Source: Nitrosomonas cryotolerans ATCC 49181 (GTDB taxonomy: Bacteria; Pseudomonadota; Gammaproteobacteria; Burkholderiales; Nitrosomonadaceae). From it: 64,000 bases of DNA. Made by a program: the position numbers and the translations under genes. The stretch spans positions 372,001 to 436,000 of the forward strand of contig NZ_FSRO01000001.1 of assembly GCF_900143275.1 (NCBI RefSeq), given 5' to 3'. Under the pieces are notes generated by a model that did not search any database, was not told the DNA's origin, and saw only the letters and a list, made by a program, of their open reading frames with translations. Shown in pieces: positions 1 through 9,144 of this stretch (position 1 is the stretch's first letter; each line of letters starts with the position of its first letter).

Positions 1-29
1 AACCAATTCCTTTTTGTATAATTATAACC

Positions 30-1262
30 ATGAAGCAGATTATACGCAAAGCCTTTAAATCTCGACTCAATCCAAATTCTGACCAAGTACAGAAGATGGT
101 TGAGTTTGCGGGTGCTAATCGGTTTGTTTGGAATAAAGCCTTAGCAATGAATCTGTTCAGATTAGAGCAGAAACAGCCATTGCTTTGGTACAACGAGTTG
201 TCATTTTGGCTAAAGCTATGGAAATCCTCAGAAGATTATGGATTTCTAAAAACCGTTCATTCTCAACCGTTGCAACAAGCCTTAAAAAACTTAGAAAAAG
301 CGTTCAAAGACGGTTTTGATAAAAAACAGCCTTTAAAACGGATTCCAAAATTCAAGAAAAAAGGTTTGAGTGACAGCTTTCGTTATCCACAAGGATTTAA
401 GCTGGAGCAAGAGTCTAACAAAGTGTTCTTGCCTAAAATCGGTTGGGTGAAATATCGTAATTCACGCCAAGTCATTGGTGACGTTAAAAATATGACGATT
501 TCCCGTAAAGGCGGTTATTGGTACGTGTCGATTCAGACTGAGTACGAGACCGAGCTAAAGCGTCATAGCTCAACCAGTATGATTGGTGTTGATATGGGCG
601 TTACCCGCTTTGCAACCTTGTCAGACGGCTCATACGTAGAACCTTTAAACAGTTTTAGAAAGTTATCAAAGAAACTGGCTTTTGAACAGCGTAAGCTGTC
701 TAAAAAAGTCCGTTTCTCTGCTAACTGGAAAAAGCAGAAACAAATCATTACCCGACTGCATGAGCGTATTGCCAATGCTCGTTTAGACTTCTTACACAAA
801 ACCTCAACCGAAATCAGCAAAAATCACGCAATGGTCGTAGTTGAGAATTTAAAGATAGGAAACATGTCTAAGAGTGCCAAGGGCAGTGTTGAAAAGCATG
901 GTAAAAACGTCAAAGCGAAATCGGGTCTAAACAAATCCATTCTTGACCAAGGATGGGGAATGTTCGTTTCGTTCTTGGAGTATAAACAGGCTTGTTCAGG
1001 CGGGGATGTATTGAAGGTAAACCCTCAATACACCTCTCAAACCTGCCCTAGATGTCAACATGTTAGTCGTGACAATCGCAAAAGCCAAAGTGCTTTTGAA
1101 TGTACAGAATGTGGATTTAAAGCCAATGCCGACTTGGTAGGTGCCTTGAATGTACTTGAGCGAGGATATCGCTTGTTAGCCTGTGGAGTTGAAACGTTAG
1201 TTTCGTCTAAGAAACAGGAACCAGTAGGCAGTAGCAATACAAACCTACTCTTAACGGCTTAA
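30..1262 (+). CDS. tnpB: TnpB, RNA-guided endonuclease of IS200/IS605 family
   Basis: A 410-residue TnpB (OrfB). Visible parts are an N-terminal helix-turn-helix-like region with FVWNKALAMN, a RuvC-I strand GVDMGVTRFATLSDG with the catalytic Asp, RuvC-II VVVENLKIGNM with the catalytic Glu, a four-Cys zinc ribbon (CPRC...CTEC) and RuvC-III ANADLVGALNVL with the last Asp. All three acidic residues are intact, so the nuclease is predicted active. The family uses an omega-RNA made from the element's right end to cut DNA and help retain the transposon. The start is the ATG shared with the second copy at 54320. The two proteins differ at 8 of 410 positions. Confidence 0.95.
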   Translation: MKQIIRKAFKSRLNPNSDQVQKMVEFAGANRFVWNKALAMNLFRLEQKQPLLWYNELSFWLKLWKSSEDYGFLKTVHSQPLQQALKNLEKAFKDGFDKKQPLKRIPKFKKKGLSDSFRYPQGFKLEQESNKVFLPKIGWVKYRNSRQVIGDVKNMTISRKGGYWYVSIQTEYETELKRHSSTSMIGVDMGVTRFATLSDGSYVEPLNSFRKLSKKLAFEQRKLSKKVRFSANWKKQKQIITRLHERIANARLDFLHKTSTEISKNHAMVVVENLKIGNMSKSAKGSVEKHGKNVKAKSGLNKSILDQGWGMFVSFLEYKQACSGGDVLKVNPQYTSQTCPRCQHVSRDNRKSQSAFECTECGFKANADLVGALNVLERGYRLLACGVETLVSSKKQEPVGSSNTNLLLTA

Positions 1263-1307
1263 TAAGTCGCTAGGAATCCCCTTCGTTTAGGAAGGGGAGG
1301 ATGTCAA
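1150..1307 (+). ncRNA. Putative omega-RNA (reRNA) of TnpB copy 1
   Basis: In this family the guide RNA overlaps the 3' end of tnpB and runs to the transposon right end. Here the tnpB end is followed by the hairpin 1278-1297 and GGATGTCAA, after which unique DNA would serve as guide. The 3' boundary follows from comparing the two copies. The 5' boundary is a guess. Confidence 0.4.
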
Positions 1308-1511
1308 CCTGCTATCAAAGCTTATGCTGAAGCAGGAATAGAGAAAAATCTGCATTGGTTCTATAGCAAGGGAAATATTGTGACCGTATTAGATAGTGCG
1401 ATTCATTCCCTGATTTCAGCCCCTGGTCCCGGTGGCATAGGGATGGATTTTGCAATGGCTGGCGTCAATCATAAGCCATTCGTAACCCGAATAGTCAATC
1501 AAGATTTCTAG
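1308..1511 (+). pseudogene. 3' fragment of a gene interrupted by the IS200/IS605 element
   Basis: Directly after the IS right end an open frame of about 68 codons runs to TAG at 1509-1511. It has protein-like composition, including HWFYSKGNIVTVLDSAIHSL and APGPGGIGMDFAMAG, and no start codon or ribosome site of its own. It is best read as the C-terminal part of a protein whose N-terminal part lies left of the window or is lost. I do not recognise the family. Confidence 0.6.
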
Positions 1512-1622
1512 TATTTTTTTAAACTCCCTTTTCGCGCCAGCGGATAAAGCGGCGGGGCGCATTGCTTCAACCCTCGTAATCCGACGACAAATCCCGCTGC
1601 GGTGTTTCCTCCGTGCGCATAA
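1512..1622. other. Short non-coding stretch between IS elements
   Basis: GC-rich DNA between the gene fragment and the IS5-family left end. On the minus strand it is open for about 34 codons (GFVVGLRGLKQCAPPLYPLA) but has no start or ribosome site. It may be a dispersed non-coding repeat. The last four bases, ATAA, are one half of the IS5-family target duplication. Confidence 0.35.
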
Positions 1623-2840
1623 GGGGCTGTCGCGTAATTCAATTATTTGCGCCTTGATGCAAAAGATTTACTATTTTTCTTAAGATAGTAGTCTAGATGC
1701 TGCGTAAACAGTGACTAAATAGTAGTTATATCTATGAGATTTGTTAGATTGATGCGGTTTTAGCTGATTCTGGACGCAATGGCTCCTCAAGAAAAGACGA
1801 GACCAGATGGATTAAGCACTAAAATACGTTTGAGGTTGAAACTGATTGCAGACATAAACGCAGCAAATTGATTCTTGGCGATACCGCGATAACGCACGTT
1901 TCGGTTACGTTTAGAGAAAACGCGTTCATAAGGCATTCTCAAGTGACTGAGCCAGCGATCTTTGTCATGATTTTTCGCTAGCATGTGATTCATCATGATT
2001 GCCGCCAAATGGACACCTCGTTTTGCAGCGGCATGCTGTGCAGGTTTAGTGCAATAGCCTTTGTCCGCATAGATGGCCCCTGAACTAGGGCATACATGCT
2101 TGAGCCCTTTTGCATCAGTCACATTCCCTGGTGTCACGGCTATCTTGTTGATTAAACCCGATTGCATGTCAACAGAGCTATGCTGTTTATAACCATACCA
2201 ATATTTGTTTTTTCCTTTACAACCAATCTTTGCCTGCTTATCACAGGCGAGCTTGGGCAGTACTTCGTTGTTAAGCTTGTCCAGTTTTGCTTTGATTGCC
2301 CGATCTCGTTCTTTCCATAAATTCGCTTTGGCAATTAAGTGTGTTGCATCCACAAACGTAAATACCTCACTGATCAAGCCATGACGGGCAAGCTCTTCGC
2401 GCATCTGAGCAAATAGTTGGCTCAACCGTTCGGTACCTATGCGCTTACGGGTACGATAAAACGCATTGTGATCTGGCGTTATCTCACTTAATCCAAATCC
2501 ACACAACCATTTGCCACTCAGGTTCTCTTTCAAAAATCGTTCACATTCCCGATCACTTAAATCTTCCATAAACTGTAATAACAAACCGTAGAACAGACGG
2601 ACTATGCCGTAACCCTCTCGGCCTAAATCAGATGGCACGCCAGATAAACAACGCGTAATAAATGTTTCATTGAGTATCTGCTTAAAATAACGGTAAGGGT
2701 GATCAGGAGGAACTAACTCCTCCAGTGAAATCATTTCAACTTGACGGGACATGGCTGTTTCTTCCAATAATAGTCGTGCCTCTATTTTAACAAATCAATA
2801 CGCCACATATCTTGATTTCGGGATATTTCGAGACAGGCCC
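1623..2840 (-). mobile_element. IS5-family insertion sequence, complete
   Basis: A 1218-bp element. The left end reads GGGGCTGTCGCGTAAT and the right end, on the complement, GGGCCTGTCTCGAAAT: 13 of 16 matches as terminal inverted repeats. It is flanked by a direct ATAA on both sides (1619-1622 and 2841-2844), consistent with a 4-bp target duplication. It holds a single intact transposase on the minus strand. Confidence 0.85.
1787..2752 (-). CDS. IS5-family DDE transposase
   Basis: A 321-residue transposase with an N-terminal DUF772-like region (residues about 10-110, with LFYGLLLQFMEDLSDRE) and a DDE_Tnp_1-type catalytic region. The first Asp is in TFVDATHL, the second in YADKGYC, and the Glu is in MPYERVFSKRNR, the usual YREK-like motif of the family. 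I chose the ATG at 2752, preceded by GGAAG, over the TTG five codons upstream. No frameshift is visible and it fills the IS, so the element could still be mobile. Confidence 0.9.
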   Translation of the reverse strand: MSRQVEMISLEELVPPDHPYRYFKQILNETFITRCLSGVPSDLGREGYGIVRLFYGLLLQFMEDLSDRECERFLKENLSGKWLCGFGLSEITPDHNAFYRTRKRIGTERLSQLFAQMREELARHGLISEVFTFVDATHLIAKANLWKERDRAIKAKLDKLNNEVLPKLACDKQAKIGCKGKNKYWYGYKQHSSVDMQSGLINKIAVTPGNVTDAKGLKHVCPSSGAIYADKGYCTKPAQHAAAKRGVHLAAIMMNHMLAKNHDKDRWLSHLRMPYERVFSKRNRNVRYRGIAKNQFAAFMSAISFNLKRILVLNPSGLVFS

Positions 2841-3150
2841 ATAATCCAGGAAACGGCATAAATGAACTGGCAGTTATCTCTAGCGATGCTTCCCCAAATG
2901 CCTTGAAGGTCAGGCAAATGAATCTTAAGTGGCCCCATACTTTGTTATGCCTGTGAGGTGAATGTGTCGTATGAGATTCTTTCGTTTTACAAGAACCTCA
3001 TGCTTTCTATTTCATGACTATATTATTTAGATTGCACCATAAAATAGAAAAAACCGTACGACAGACACTGTTCCGTTTATCTTCCTATTCGAGCTTTGTT
3101 CAGGTTCAGCGTATCATACTCGTTTACTCTATTTTGGATTCAACTAGTCA
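2841..3150. other. Intergenic region, nothing recognised
   Basis: About 310 bases between the IS5-family right end and the first outer-membrane gene. I see no ORF with a ribosome site, no strong hairpin and no tRNA. Presumably it carries the promoter of the downstream gene. Confidence 0.4.
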
Positions 3151-3891
3151 TTGAATGTAAATGAAATGAAGATATTAATTTCGGTAGTTTCGCTGTTTCT
3201 TTTTTTACTCATACCGAGCGTCAGTCATTCTTCTAGTGGAGGATCCTTTAGCAATACTCCTCGTCTTCCTGAACCCATGGTGTTTGATCTTGTTCTACCA
3301 TTAGGGGCTCAGAAAAATGAATATGAGCTTAATGCGCTGTTTCAGCACGATTTTGCAAATGACGCCGTCACTATGAATCCTGAATTTGAGTATGCTTATG
3401 CCGATGGATATGGCATTGAATTTGAATTGCCGATGGAAACGACTGGCGTAGCTGCCTATAAAATGGCTTTACAAGGTACGTTTGATTTTTTAAATACAAA
3501 CCAATTTATCCACGGCTGGCAATATATCGGAGAATATCATCAGGATGCTAAGAAATTTGAGAATAATTTGTTGTATATATTCGGTTACCAGTTTAATCAA
3601 AACTGGAGCTTGCTTAATATGCTGGGCTCTCGTCTTAGTGATATCCGATCAAAAGGCCATATCGAGGGGTTAGTTAATAGCAATCTTTTTTATTCCCTTT
3701 CTAAAAATTTACTTATGGGACTGGAGACTAACTGGGAATTCCGACCAAACCGGCCCGATATGATGCTTGTTATGCCCCAACTTCATGTTCAGATAGCCCA
3801 GCATGCAAAAGTACAGTTTGGATTTGGAGTGAGGAAGGCCAGTCGCGAGTATTTTCCACATGTTGCTTCACGCGTCATTTTTGGTTTTTAA
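3151..3891 (+). CDS. Outer-membrane beta-barrel protein, function unknown
   Basis: A 246-residue exported protein. The N-terminal signal peptide has a hydrophobic core (ILISVVSLFLFLLIPSVSHS). The rest alternates short amphipathic beta strands, such as MLVMPQLHVQIAQ and VQFGFGVRK, and ends in Phe (RVIFGF), the usual last residue of an outer-membrane barrel. I do not recognise a specific family; a small transporter or anchor barrel is plausible. ATG 3151 and ATG 3166 are both possible starts; the second leaves a more typical signal peptide. A porin-like gene follows 620 bp downstream on the same strand. Confidence 0.7.
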   Translation: MNVNEMKILISVVSLFLFLLIPSVSHSSSGGSFSNTPRLPEPMVFDLVLPLGAQKNEYELNALFQHDFANDAVTMNPEFEYAYADGYGIEFELPMETTGVAAYKMALQGTFDFLNTNQFIHGWQYIGEYHQDAKKFENNLLYIFGYQFNQNWSLLNMLGSRLSDIRSKGHIEGLVNSNLFYSLSKNLLMGLETNWEFRPNRPDMMLVMPQLHVQIAQHAKVQFGFGVRKASREYFPHVASRVIFGF

Positions 3892-4509
3892 GCCTATTCA
3901 TAAGGATATGAGGATTGATTTTCATTTGATCTTTTCAACTGGTAATTAGCTATATCAGCATTGTGGTATCGTCTTCTTGAAGGTAGAATGCTGCCAGACT
4001 TCAGATGGCATCATTTCTATCATCCTGGTTTTCATGCGATAAGGCGTGAATAGAGGGTGGGTTGCCGTGAACTAAAGTAAATGATCGCATCGCTAATCAA
4101 TATTATTAGATCGGATGCGTGAGGCTATAAAAATCTGGACATATCTATAAATTATCAATGTGAGCACAATACCTGTTTTAGATCCTGCTATTAAAATCCA
4201 AACACTTAATAAAATTAATGTGTGATTTTAACTTCATGAAAACGGCTGTGATGTGTTTATTCAATATCTCTGACGTATGCACATAGTTAGGAAATAGATA
4301 AATGCCTGGAAATACCAATAAGGGTTTATAGGAAAAATCTATCTTCTCGAAGGGAAATTCAGCAGCTACAGTGTATACCCAACGCAGCCAAAGCATCGTT
4401 TTGGACGTGCTCATTTTTGAGCCAGAACTAACCAGCGCCAATTTCTTATGCGGAATTTGAGTTCGCATAAAAATTATTGAAGCGCGAATTTTTATTGCCA
4501 CCCCAGAAA
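3892..4509. other. Intergenic region with an imperfect hairpin
   Basis: About 600 bases without a convincing gene. An imperfect inverted repeat (CGCATC..CTAAT / ATTAG..GATGCG) lies at about 4085-4122 and could end transcription of the upstream barrel gene. A minus-strand frame at 4178-4501 lacks a ribosome site and has non-protein-like composition, so I do not call it. Confidence 0.35.
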
Positions 4510-5859
4510 ATGAAATACCTAAAGTGGTTATTAAGTGCCATCGCAGGCAGCCTGTTTTTTTTTAATACTTATTCAATGACGCTCTATGCGCATAACCTGA
4601 AGCATCTATTGAAAGACAATCGGATCGCATTGGGTGGTTGGATAAACGGAGGGGTGACTCTTAATCCTAGTCAGAAGAATGGGTTTAATGGTCCGGTGAT
4701 TATGGCGGATCAGGCTAACCGATTTCAGTTAAATCAATTAAATTTGTTTATGCAACGGGCTGTTGTATCAGAAGGTAATACCTGGGATTTTGGTGGGCGC
4801 TTCGATTTTATGTTTGGGACAGATGCTGTTTTTACTCAAGCTTTTGGTGTGCCTACGCTGGATGTAAATTCCGGAAAACCCTTAAAAAGAAGCAATTGGG
4901 ATCTTGATCTGTGCTGTGACTCTTCAAGAACTTATGGAATTGCACTTCCGCAAGCATATCTGGAGGCACATGTTCCTGTCGGTAACGGACTTAACGTCAA
5001 ATTAGGTCATTTCTATAGCCCTATGGGTTATGAGACGGTACCGGCGTCGGCACCGGATAATTTTTTTTATACGCGAGCTTATAACCTGAATGTGGGAGAG
5101 CCCTTTACTCATACTGGTTTGCTTTCGGAATATAAGCTTAATAAAAACTGGTCCATTATCGGCGCAGCGGTTACGGGTAGCGCGAATGGTGGCTGGGATG
5201 GCGGCTGGGACAAACAACTGGGAAACTGGAGTGGGGTGGCTGGTTTTAATTGGACCAGTGATAATCATTTAACTTCGCTTAAAGTTATCGGTAGCTATGG
5301 TGAAACTTCAACACGCAGCAGTGAGCCATGGGCAACGTATAATATTGTGCTGAAACACAGAATTAATCCTAAAACCTCGCTGGCTTTACATCATGTCTGG
5401 GGCTATGCTGGTGGCGTTTTATTGGATAATCCAAAATATACTAACGTCATAAAAGATACGCAATGGATTAATTTAATGGCTTATTTATATTATGACATTA
5501 CGGATAACGTATCGGTAGGTGTGCGCGGTGAATGGTTTCGTGACAGAGATGGCTCCCGCAATCCATCACCCTTTCGCATAGCGGTTACTACCAATATAGT
5601 GAATGGCAAGGCAGTGAGTCCTGCGGGTGATCCTAATCGTGTGACTATTATGCCCGCAGATTATTATTCAACAACCGTGGGCGTAAACTGGAAAGCAGCC
5701 AAGACGCTAAAACTTAAATCGGATTTAATGAGGAAACTAACTATTCGTTCGAATATCCGTTATGATCGAGTAGATGCTTATCACGCGCCTGCGTATAGAC
5801 CTTTTGCCGGGAATAAAGATCAAGTTTTGTTTTCGCTTGATTTTATTCTGCCTTTTTGA
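4510..5859 (+). CDS. Porin-like outer-membrane protein (BBP2/OmpL-like)
   Basis: A 449-residue protein with a signal peptide (MKYLKWLLSAIAGSLFFFNT) followed by a porin-like barrel. The features match the putative beta-barrel porin-2 family: LGGWINGGVTLNP near the start, FGGRFDFMFGTDA, GLNVKLGHFYSPMGYE, NWSIIGAAVTGSANGGW, VSVGVRGEWFRDRDG and a C-terminal FILPF. It is probably a passive channel for small solutes in the outer membrane; the substrate is unknown. I chose ATG 4510 because it starts directly before the signal peptide; the TTG at 4477 would add eleven residues. No transporter or regulator gene is adjacent. Confidence 0.8.
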   Translation: MKYLKWLLSAIAGSLFFFNTYSMTLYAHNLKHLLKDNRIALGGWINGGVTLNPSQKNGFNGPVIMADQANRFQLNQLNLFMQRAVVSEGNTWDFGGRFDFMFGTDAVFTQAFGVPTLDVNSGKPLKRSNWDLDLCCDSSRTYGIALPQAYLEAHVPVGNGLNVKLGHFYSPMGYETVPASAPDNFFYTRAYNLNVGEPFTHTGLLSEYKLNKNWSIIGAAVTGSANGGWDGGWDKQLGNWSGVAGFNWTSDNHLTSLKVIGSYGETSTRSSEPWATYNIVLKHRINPKTSLALHHVWGYAGGVLLDNPKYTNVIKDTQWINLMAYLYYDITDNVSVGVRGEWFRDRDGSRNPSPFRIAVTTNIVNGKAVSPAGDPNRVTIMPADYYSTTVGVNWKAAKTLKLKSDLMRKLTIRSNIRYDRVDAYHAPAYRPFAGNKDQVLFSLDFILPF

Positions 5860-5944
5860 GTGCGCAGATTGGTGTCAGATTATAGGTAGCATGCATTCTT
5901 AAAGTTGTGATCTATTGATCCTGGATTGTACGTTCGTTCGTATC

Positions 5945-6625
5945 TTAGAAGGCGTCCGTTTCAAAAATCGTAATTGGGGCCGAGCTGCGTTGCAATAGCC
6001 AGACAAGTGGGATTTTGGGGTCCAGGGTTTCATTCAATTGATCCAGCAGGCGTCGTTTTGTCATGCCGGTTACGATCAATGCAATATGCTGGCTATCGGC
6101 TAGTGCGGCCAAGCTTAGACTAATGCGAAGTGACGGTGCAATGGGTGTTTCAACAGCAAGGCATAAGGATGTCATCTGCTGGTCGGGATTCATTCCAGGA
6201 AATAGTGACGCAATATGACCATCTTCTCCCAAACCGAGTATCGTTAGGCTGAATGGCCGCGGTATCTTAATGAGGCGTTCATGAATTTCAGTGATTGCTG
6301 CAGAAGGGTGGAGATGATGGGTTTTTAAGCCAATGAAATTCACCTTATCAGTCATCTGTGCTAACAGATATTTCCGTACCAGGTGCTCATTTGAGATGGC
6401 GGTGCGGGTATCTACCCAGCGTTCATCACTCAATGTCACGGTTATTCTGTCCCAGGGCAGTGAATGGCGACCGAGGGTGGGCAGGTAATGGCGAGGGGTG
6501 TTACCGCCAGGAACGACCAGGCTGGCTTTGGGTTGTTTGGCGAGGGTATCTTTTAAAGCAGTCGCCGCAAAATCAGCAAAATCCATTGCCAGGTGGTGCA
6601 TGTTTGAATAGTAATATCTTTGCAT
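5945..6625 (-). CDS. pgl: 6-phosphogluconolactonase
   Basis: A 226-residue sugar-phosphate lactonase of the DevB/Pgl type. It hydrolyses 6-phosphogluconolactone to 6-phosphogluconate in the oxidative pentose phosphate pathway. Visible motifs are LVVPGGNTPRHYLPTL (phosphate loop), TVTLSDERWVD and LTILGLGEDGHIASLFPG with the catalytic region. The ATG at 6625 shares its A with the upstream TGA (TGATG), so the gene is translationally coupled to the HAD phosphatase and is the last member of the leftward operon. That position is unusual for a housekeeping pgl. A role on a sugar lactone of this pathway is possible, but the sequence looks like ordinary Pgl. Confidence 0.9.
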   Translation of the reverse strand: MQRYYYSNMHHLAMDFADFAATALKDTLAKQPKASLVVPGGNTPRHYLPTLGRHSLPWDRITVTLSDERWVDTRTAISNEHLVRKYLLAQMTDKVNFIGLKTHHLHPSAAITEIHERLIKIPRPFSLTILGLGEDGHIASLFPGMNPDQQMTSLCLAVETPIAPSLRISLSLAALADSQHIALIVTGMTKRRLLDQLNETLDPKIPLVWLLQRSSAPITIFETDAF

Positions 6626-7266
6626 CAATTAATCAGCGCACATAAATCAGGCATCGTTTTAACCTGTTCTGGAAAAGGATTTTGATCTCCCGGACAGACG
6701 CGGCCCAGGAATGCGATGCCGTTTTGTTGTGCGCTCTCATAGTCTATCAGTGCATCGCCGATCATTAGAACGGTCTCAGGTACCAGATTATGAGTGGTTA
6801 AAATATCTGCAATCAGGGCTGGCTTAAGCGTAGGTGCGCCGTGTATTGCGGTAAAGTAAGGCGCTAAGCCTCGTCGCGTAACAATAGTTTTAAGTTCGCT
6901 TTCTGGTGTGCCTGAAGCAATAAATAACGGTATTCTGGAGGCTTCTTGGTAAATGAATTCATGCGCGCCGGATACAGCAGCACTGGCAATCACAGCTTCC
7001 ATAACGAGCTCGGAAAAGCGACGATCCAGTGTCTGTTCTTCACTGAGTGTCAGGGGCGGTTTATTCAATAAATGCTGTTGGAAATAACGAAATTTATGAT
7101 AACGGGATAGACCGCCGTGTTGTTGATGATAATGCACAACAGCGGTAACGACTGCGTCACCATAGGAACGATACAGCTCAGCAAAGGCCTGTGTTTTGAT
7201 CTGTCCAGATTCGACGATAACGCCATCAAAGTCAAAAATAATGGCTTGGCAGTTTGATGTTTTCAT
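6625..7266 (-). CDS. HAD-superfamily phosphatase (subfamily IA)
   Basis: A 213-residue haloacid-dehalogenase-like hydrolase. Motif I is IIFDFDGVIVES with the nucleophilic Asp and the acid/base Asp, motif II is FIASGTPE, motif III is the Lys in TLKPALI, and motif IV is MIGDALIDYESA. It has an alpha-helical cap after motif I. It resembles phosphoglycolate phosphatase and sugar-phosphate phosphatases. It starts five bases after the epimerase stop and overlaps pgl by one base. By context it may dephosphorylate a phosphorylated keto-deoxy sugar acid, as KdsC does in the KDO pathway. It is not KdsC itself, which lacks this cap. Confidence 0.85.
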   Translation of the reverse strand: MKTSNCQAIIFDFDGVIVESGQIKTQAFAELYRSYGDAVVTAVVHYHQQHGGLSRYHKFRYFQQHLLNKPPLTLSEEQTLDRRFSELVMEAVIASAAVSGAHEFIYQEASRIPLFIASGTPESELKTIVTRRGLAPYFTAIHGAPTLKPALIADILTTHNLVPETVLMIGDALIDYESAQQNGIAFLGRVCPGDQNPFPEQVKTMPDLCALIN

Positions 7267-7271
7267 GGTCG

Positions 7272-8216
7272 CTATGCTTTATTATCTGAGGTGGAAGGCG
7301 TTGCATCATCATCCTCGCTGGCGTGTTGCGAGTTTTTGTGAATATCCCGAATGCAGTCAAGTAATCCTTGTCCTAAATCAACATGTTCGTTGAGTACCAG
7401 CTTGCGTCCGATTCTCGGCTGAAAGGCATAAGGCGTAATTTCGTAATGATGTACGGTATTCGCTTCGTCAAAATTTAATTCAACCGGCCATGGCATGATT
7501 TCGGAGATCATGGTCATGACATCTCGAATACGTAATCTTTCCTGACCCGTCAAGATCAGATGGCGATTGGCGTATTCTGGCGAGAGTATCTGTACACTCA
7601 TGCGTGCAGCATCTTCAACATGAATATACTCCCGGATTGCATTACCTTCGCCCTGGTAAGTGATTGAATGCTGTTCTATGGCTTCATGTAGCATGCGGTA
7701 AATGCCATTACGTTTATCGGCTCGCCTGCCATATAAAGAGCCATAACGTAAAATATTGTAATTCAGCCCATAACGATCGTGATAAGTTTCGGTAAAGCGT
7801 TCGGCAGCTTGTTTGCTGGCACGATAAAAAGAGCCAGATTCGGAATAAACATAGACACTGCTGGCAAATACAAAGCGACGTGCACCGGCGAGGCGGGCTG
7901 CTTCCAGCGCGTGCATATTACCTAATACATTGATTGTTGCCGTCGCGACGGGTTTATTATGTGCTTCATCGATATCGGCAATTGCTGCAAAATTATAGAC
8001 AATAGCCGCACCTTCGGCTGCTTCGATTACCTGAGTGGAGTTCATAATATCTCCAACAATCATTTCCTGATCTTGTCTTTGATAAGGAGATGGTGTGCGA
8101 TCGAATAATCGTACCTGATAACCTGCGGCAGATAAAGCGTCAGCAACATGGCTACCCAGAAAGCCACTGGCGCCAAATACGACCGCAATTTCAGGCGCCA
8201 TTAATTTATGTGTCAT
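7272..8216 (-). CDS. NAD-dependent sugar epimerase/dehydratase (extended SDR)
   Basis: A 314-residue extended short-chain dehydrogenase. The Rossmann nucleotide motif GASGFLGSHVADAL lies near the N-terminus, with an acidic residue after strand 2 (RLFDR). The catalytic set is FASSVYVY followed by YRASKQAAERF (YxxxK). The C-terminal half binds the nucleotide sugar (NILRYGSLYGRRADKRNGIY). The family interconverts or dehydrates nucleotide sugars in the cytoplasm. The first ATG overlaps the dehydrogenase gene by 11 bases; an internal ATG at 8201 would remove the overlap. The substrate is unknown. Confidence 0.85.
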   Translation of the reverse strand: MTHKLMAPEIAVVFGASGFLGSHVADALSAAGYQVRLFDRTPSPYQRQDQEMIVGDIMNSTQVIEAAEGAAIVYNFAAIADIDEAHNKPVATATINVLGNMHALEAARLAGARRFVFASSVYVYSESGSFYRASKQAAERFTETYHDRYGLNYNILRYGSLYGRRADKRNGIYRMLHEAIEQHSITYQGEGNAIREYIHVEDAARMSVQILSPEYANRHLILTGQERLRIRDVMTMISEIMPWPVELNFDEANTVHHYEITPYAFQPRIGRKLVLNEHVDLGQGLLDCIRDIHKNSQHASEDDDATPSTSDNKA

Positions 8217-9144
8217 GGATTAAACCTGTCTTGATAAGTCCCTGCAGTAGATTTTCTGCAGCTTCGATTTCCATACGCTGACGTGCTTCCTTTGCGAGTG
8301 AACCCATATGGGCGGTCAGAATTATCTGCTCATATCCAAGTAATGGACCCTGATAGGGTTCTTGTTCAAACACATCCAGCGCGGCTGCACTTAGCTGGCC
8401 ATCGTGCAACGCATTACCCAGTGCGGTTTCATCGATCAGCCCCCCTCGTGCGGCATTAATTACAATGGCCCCTGGTTTCATAGTGGCAAATGCCTTGGCA
8501 TCCAGCAAGTGGTGTGTATCCGGGCTGTAAGGTAGATGCAGGCTAATAATGTCTGCTTGCGCGAATAATTCATTCAAGGATGTTAATGTCACACCCTGTG
8601 ATGATTGATCCAGATGAGGATCATGCGCAATAACTCGGGCACCAAAAGCTTGACATAGATGTGCGACCCGGCGGCCGATGTATCCTAAGCCGATGATGCC
8701 CACCGATTGTGCAGCAAGTAATTGACCTTGCAAGCGTGGCCATTCACCTTTACGTAGCAAACGGTCTGTCTGGCATATTCGTCTCAAAGCAGTCAGCATC
8801 AGTCCTAGTGTCAATTCTGCGACTGCCTGAGCAGGTGCTTCGGGTGTATTAAACACAGCCATATTATAGTGTTGTGCCGCAACCAAATCGACGTTATCCA
8901 TGCCTGTGCCGCAACGCGAAATGACTTTTAAGTTTTTGGCAGATGCTAAAACACGCTCAGTTATGGGCTCGATCCCTGCGATCAACCCAATTACATCATC
9001 ATCGAGTAATGCAATAATTTCATGTTCAGTAAGCTTACGTCGATGGGGATTGCTAATAACTTGTAATCCCTTCTGTATCAGGCGCTGGACAGGTGCATTA
9101 TTGTCTATATCGAATGATGAGGTAGATATAATCAATTTATTCAT
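8206..9144 (-). CDS. D-2-hydroxyacid dehydrogenase (phosphoglycerate dehydrogenase-like)
   Basis: A 312-residue NAD-dependent D-isomer 2-hydroxyacid dehydrogenase. It has an N-terminal catalytic lobe, a Rossmann motif VGIIGLGYIGRRVAHL, the RCGTGMDNVD region, the catalytic Arg in INAARGGLIDE, the Glu in LDVFEQEP and the His in ILTAHMGS. It lacks the ACT regulatory domain of long SerA enzymes. The ATG at 9144 overlaps the aldolase stop as ATGA, which fixes the start twelve codons inside the longest frame. In this operon it probably oxidises or reduces a 2-hydroxy/2-keto sugar acid rather than making serine, but this is inference. Confidence 0.85.
   Translation of the reverse strand: MNKLIISTSSFDIDNNAPVQRLIQKGLQVISNPHRRKLTEHEIIALLDDDVIGLIAGIEPITERVLASAKNLKVISRCGTGMDNVDLVAAQHYNMAVFNTPEAPAQAVAELTLGLMLTALRRICQTDRLLRKGEWPRLQGQLLAAQSVGIIGLGYIGRRVAHLCQAFGARVIAHDPHLDQSSQGVTLTSLNELFAQADIISLHLPYSPDTHHLLDAKAFATMKPGAIVINAARGGLIDETALGNALHDGQLSAAALDVFEQEPYQGPLLGYEQIILTAHMGSLAKEARQRMEIEAAENLLQGLIKTGLIHDT

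Larger units (their letters stand above)
1..1307 (+). mobile_element. IS200/IS605-family element, right part (cut by window edge)
   Basis: From base 5 to base 1307 this matches the complete element at 53.8-55.6 kb almost base for base. It ends in the same right end, a 7-bp stem CCCCTTC/GAAGGGG (1278-1297) followed by GGATGTCAA. Bases 1-4 differ from the other copy at two positions. The window starts where a divergent tnpA would begin, so it cannot be told whether this copy has one. An open frame resumes directly after the right end, showing that the element sits inside a former gene. Confidence 0.85.

Noticed and set aside
4178-4501. Minus-strand ORF of 107 codons between the two outer-membrane genes
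   Set aside because: No ribosome site, composition not protein-like, and it overlaps the region just before the porin-like gene.
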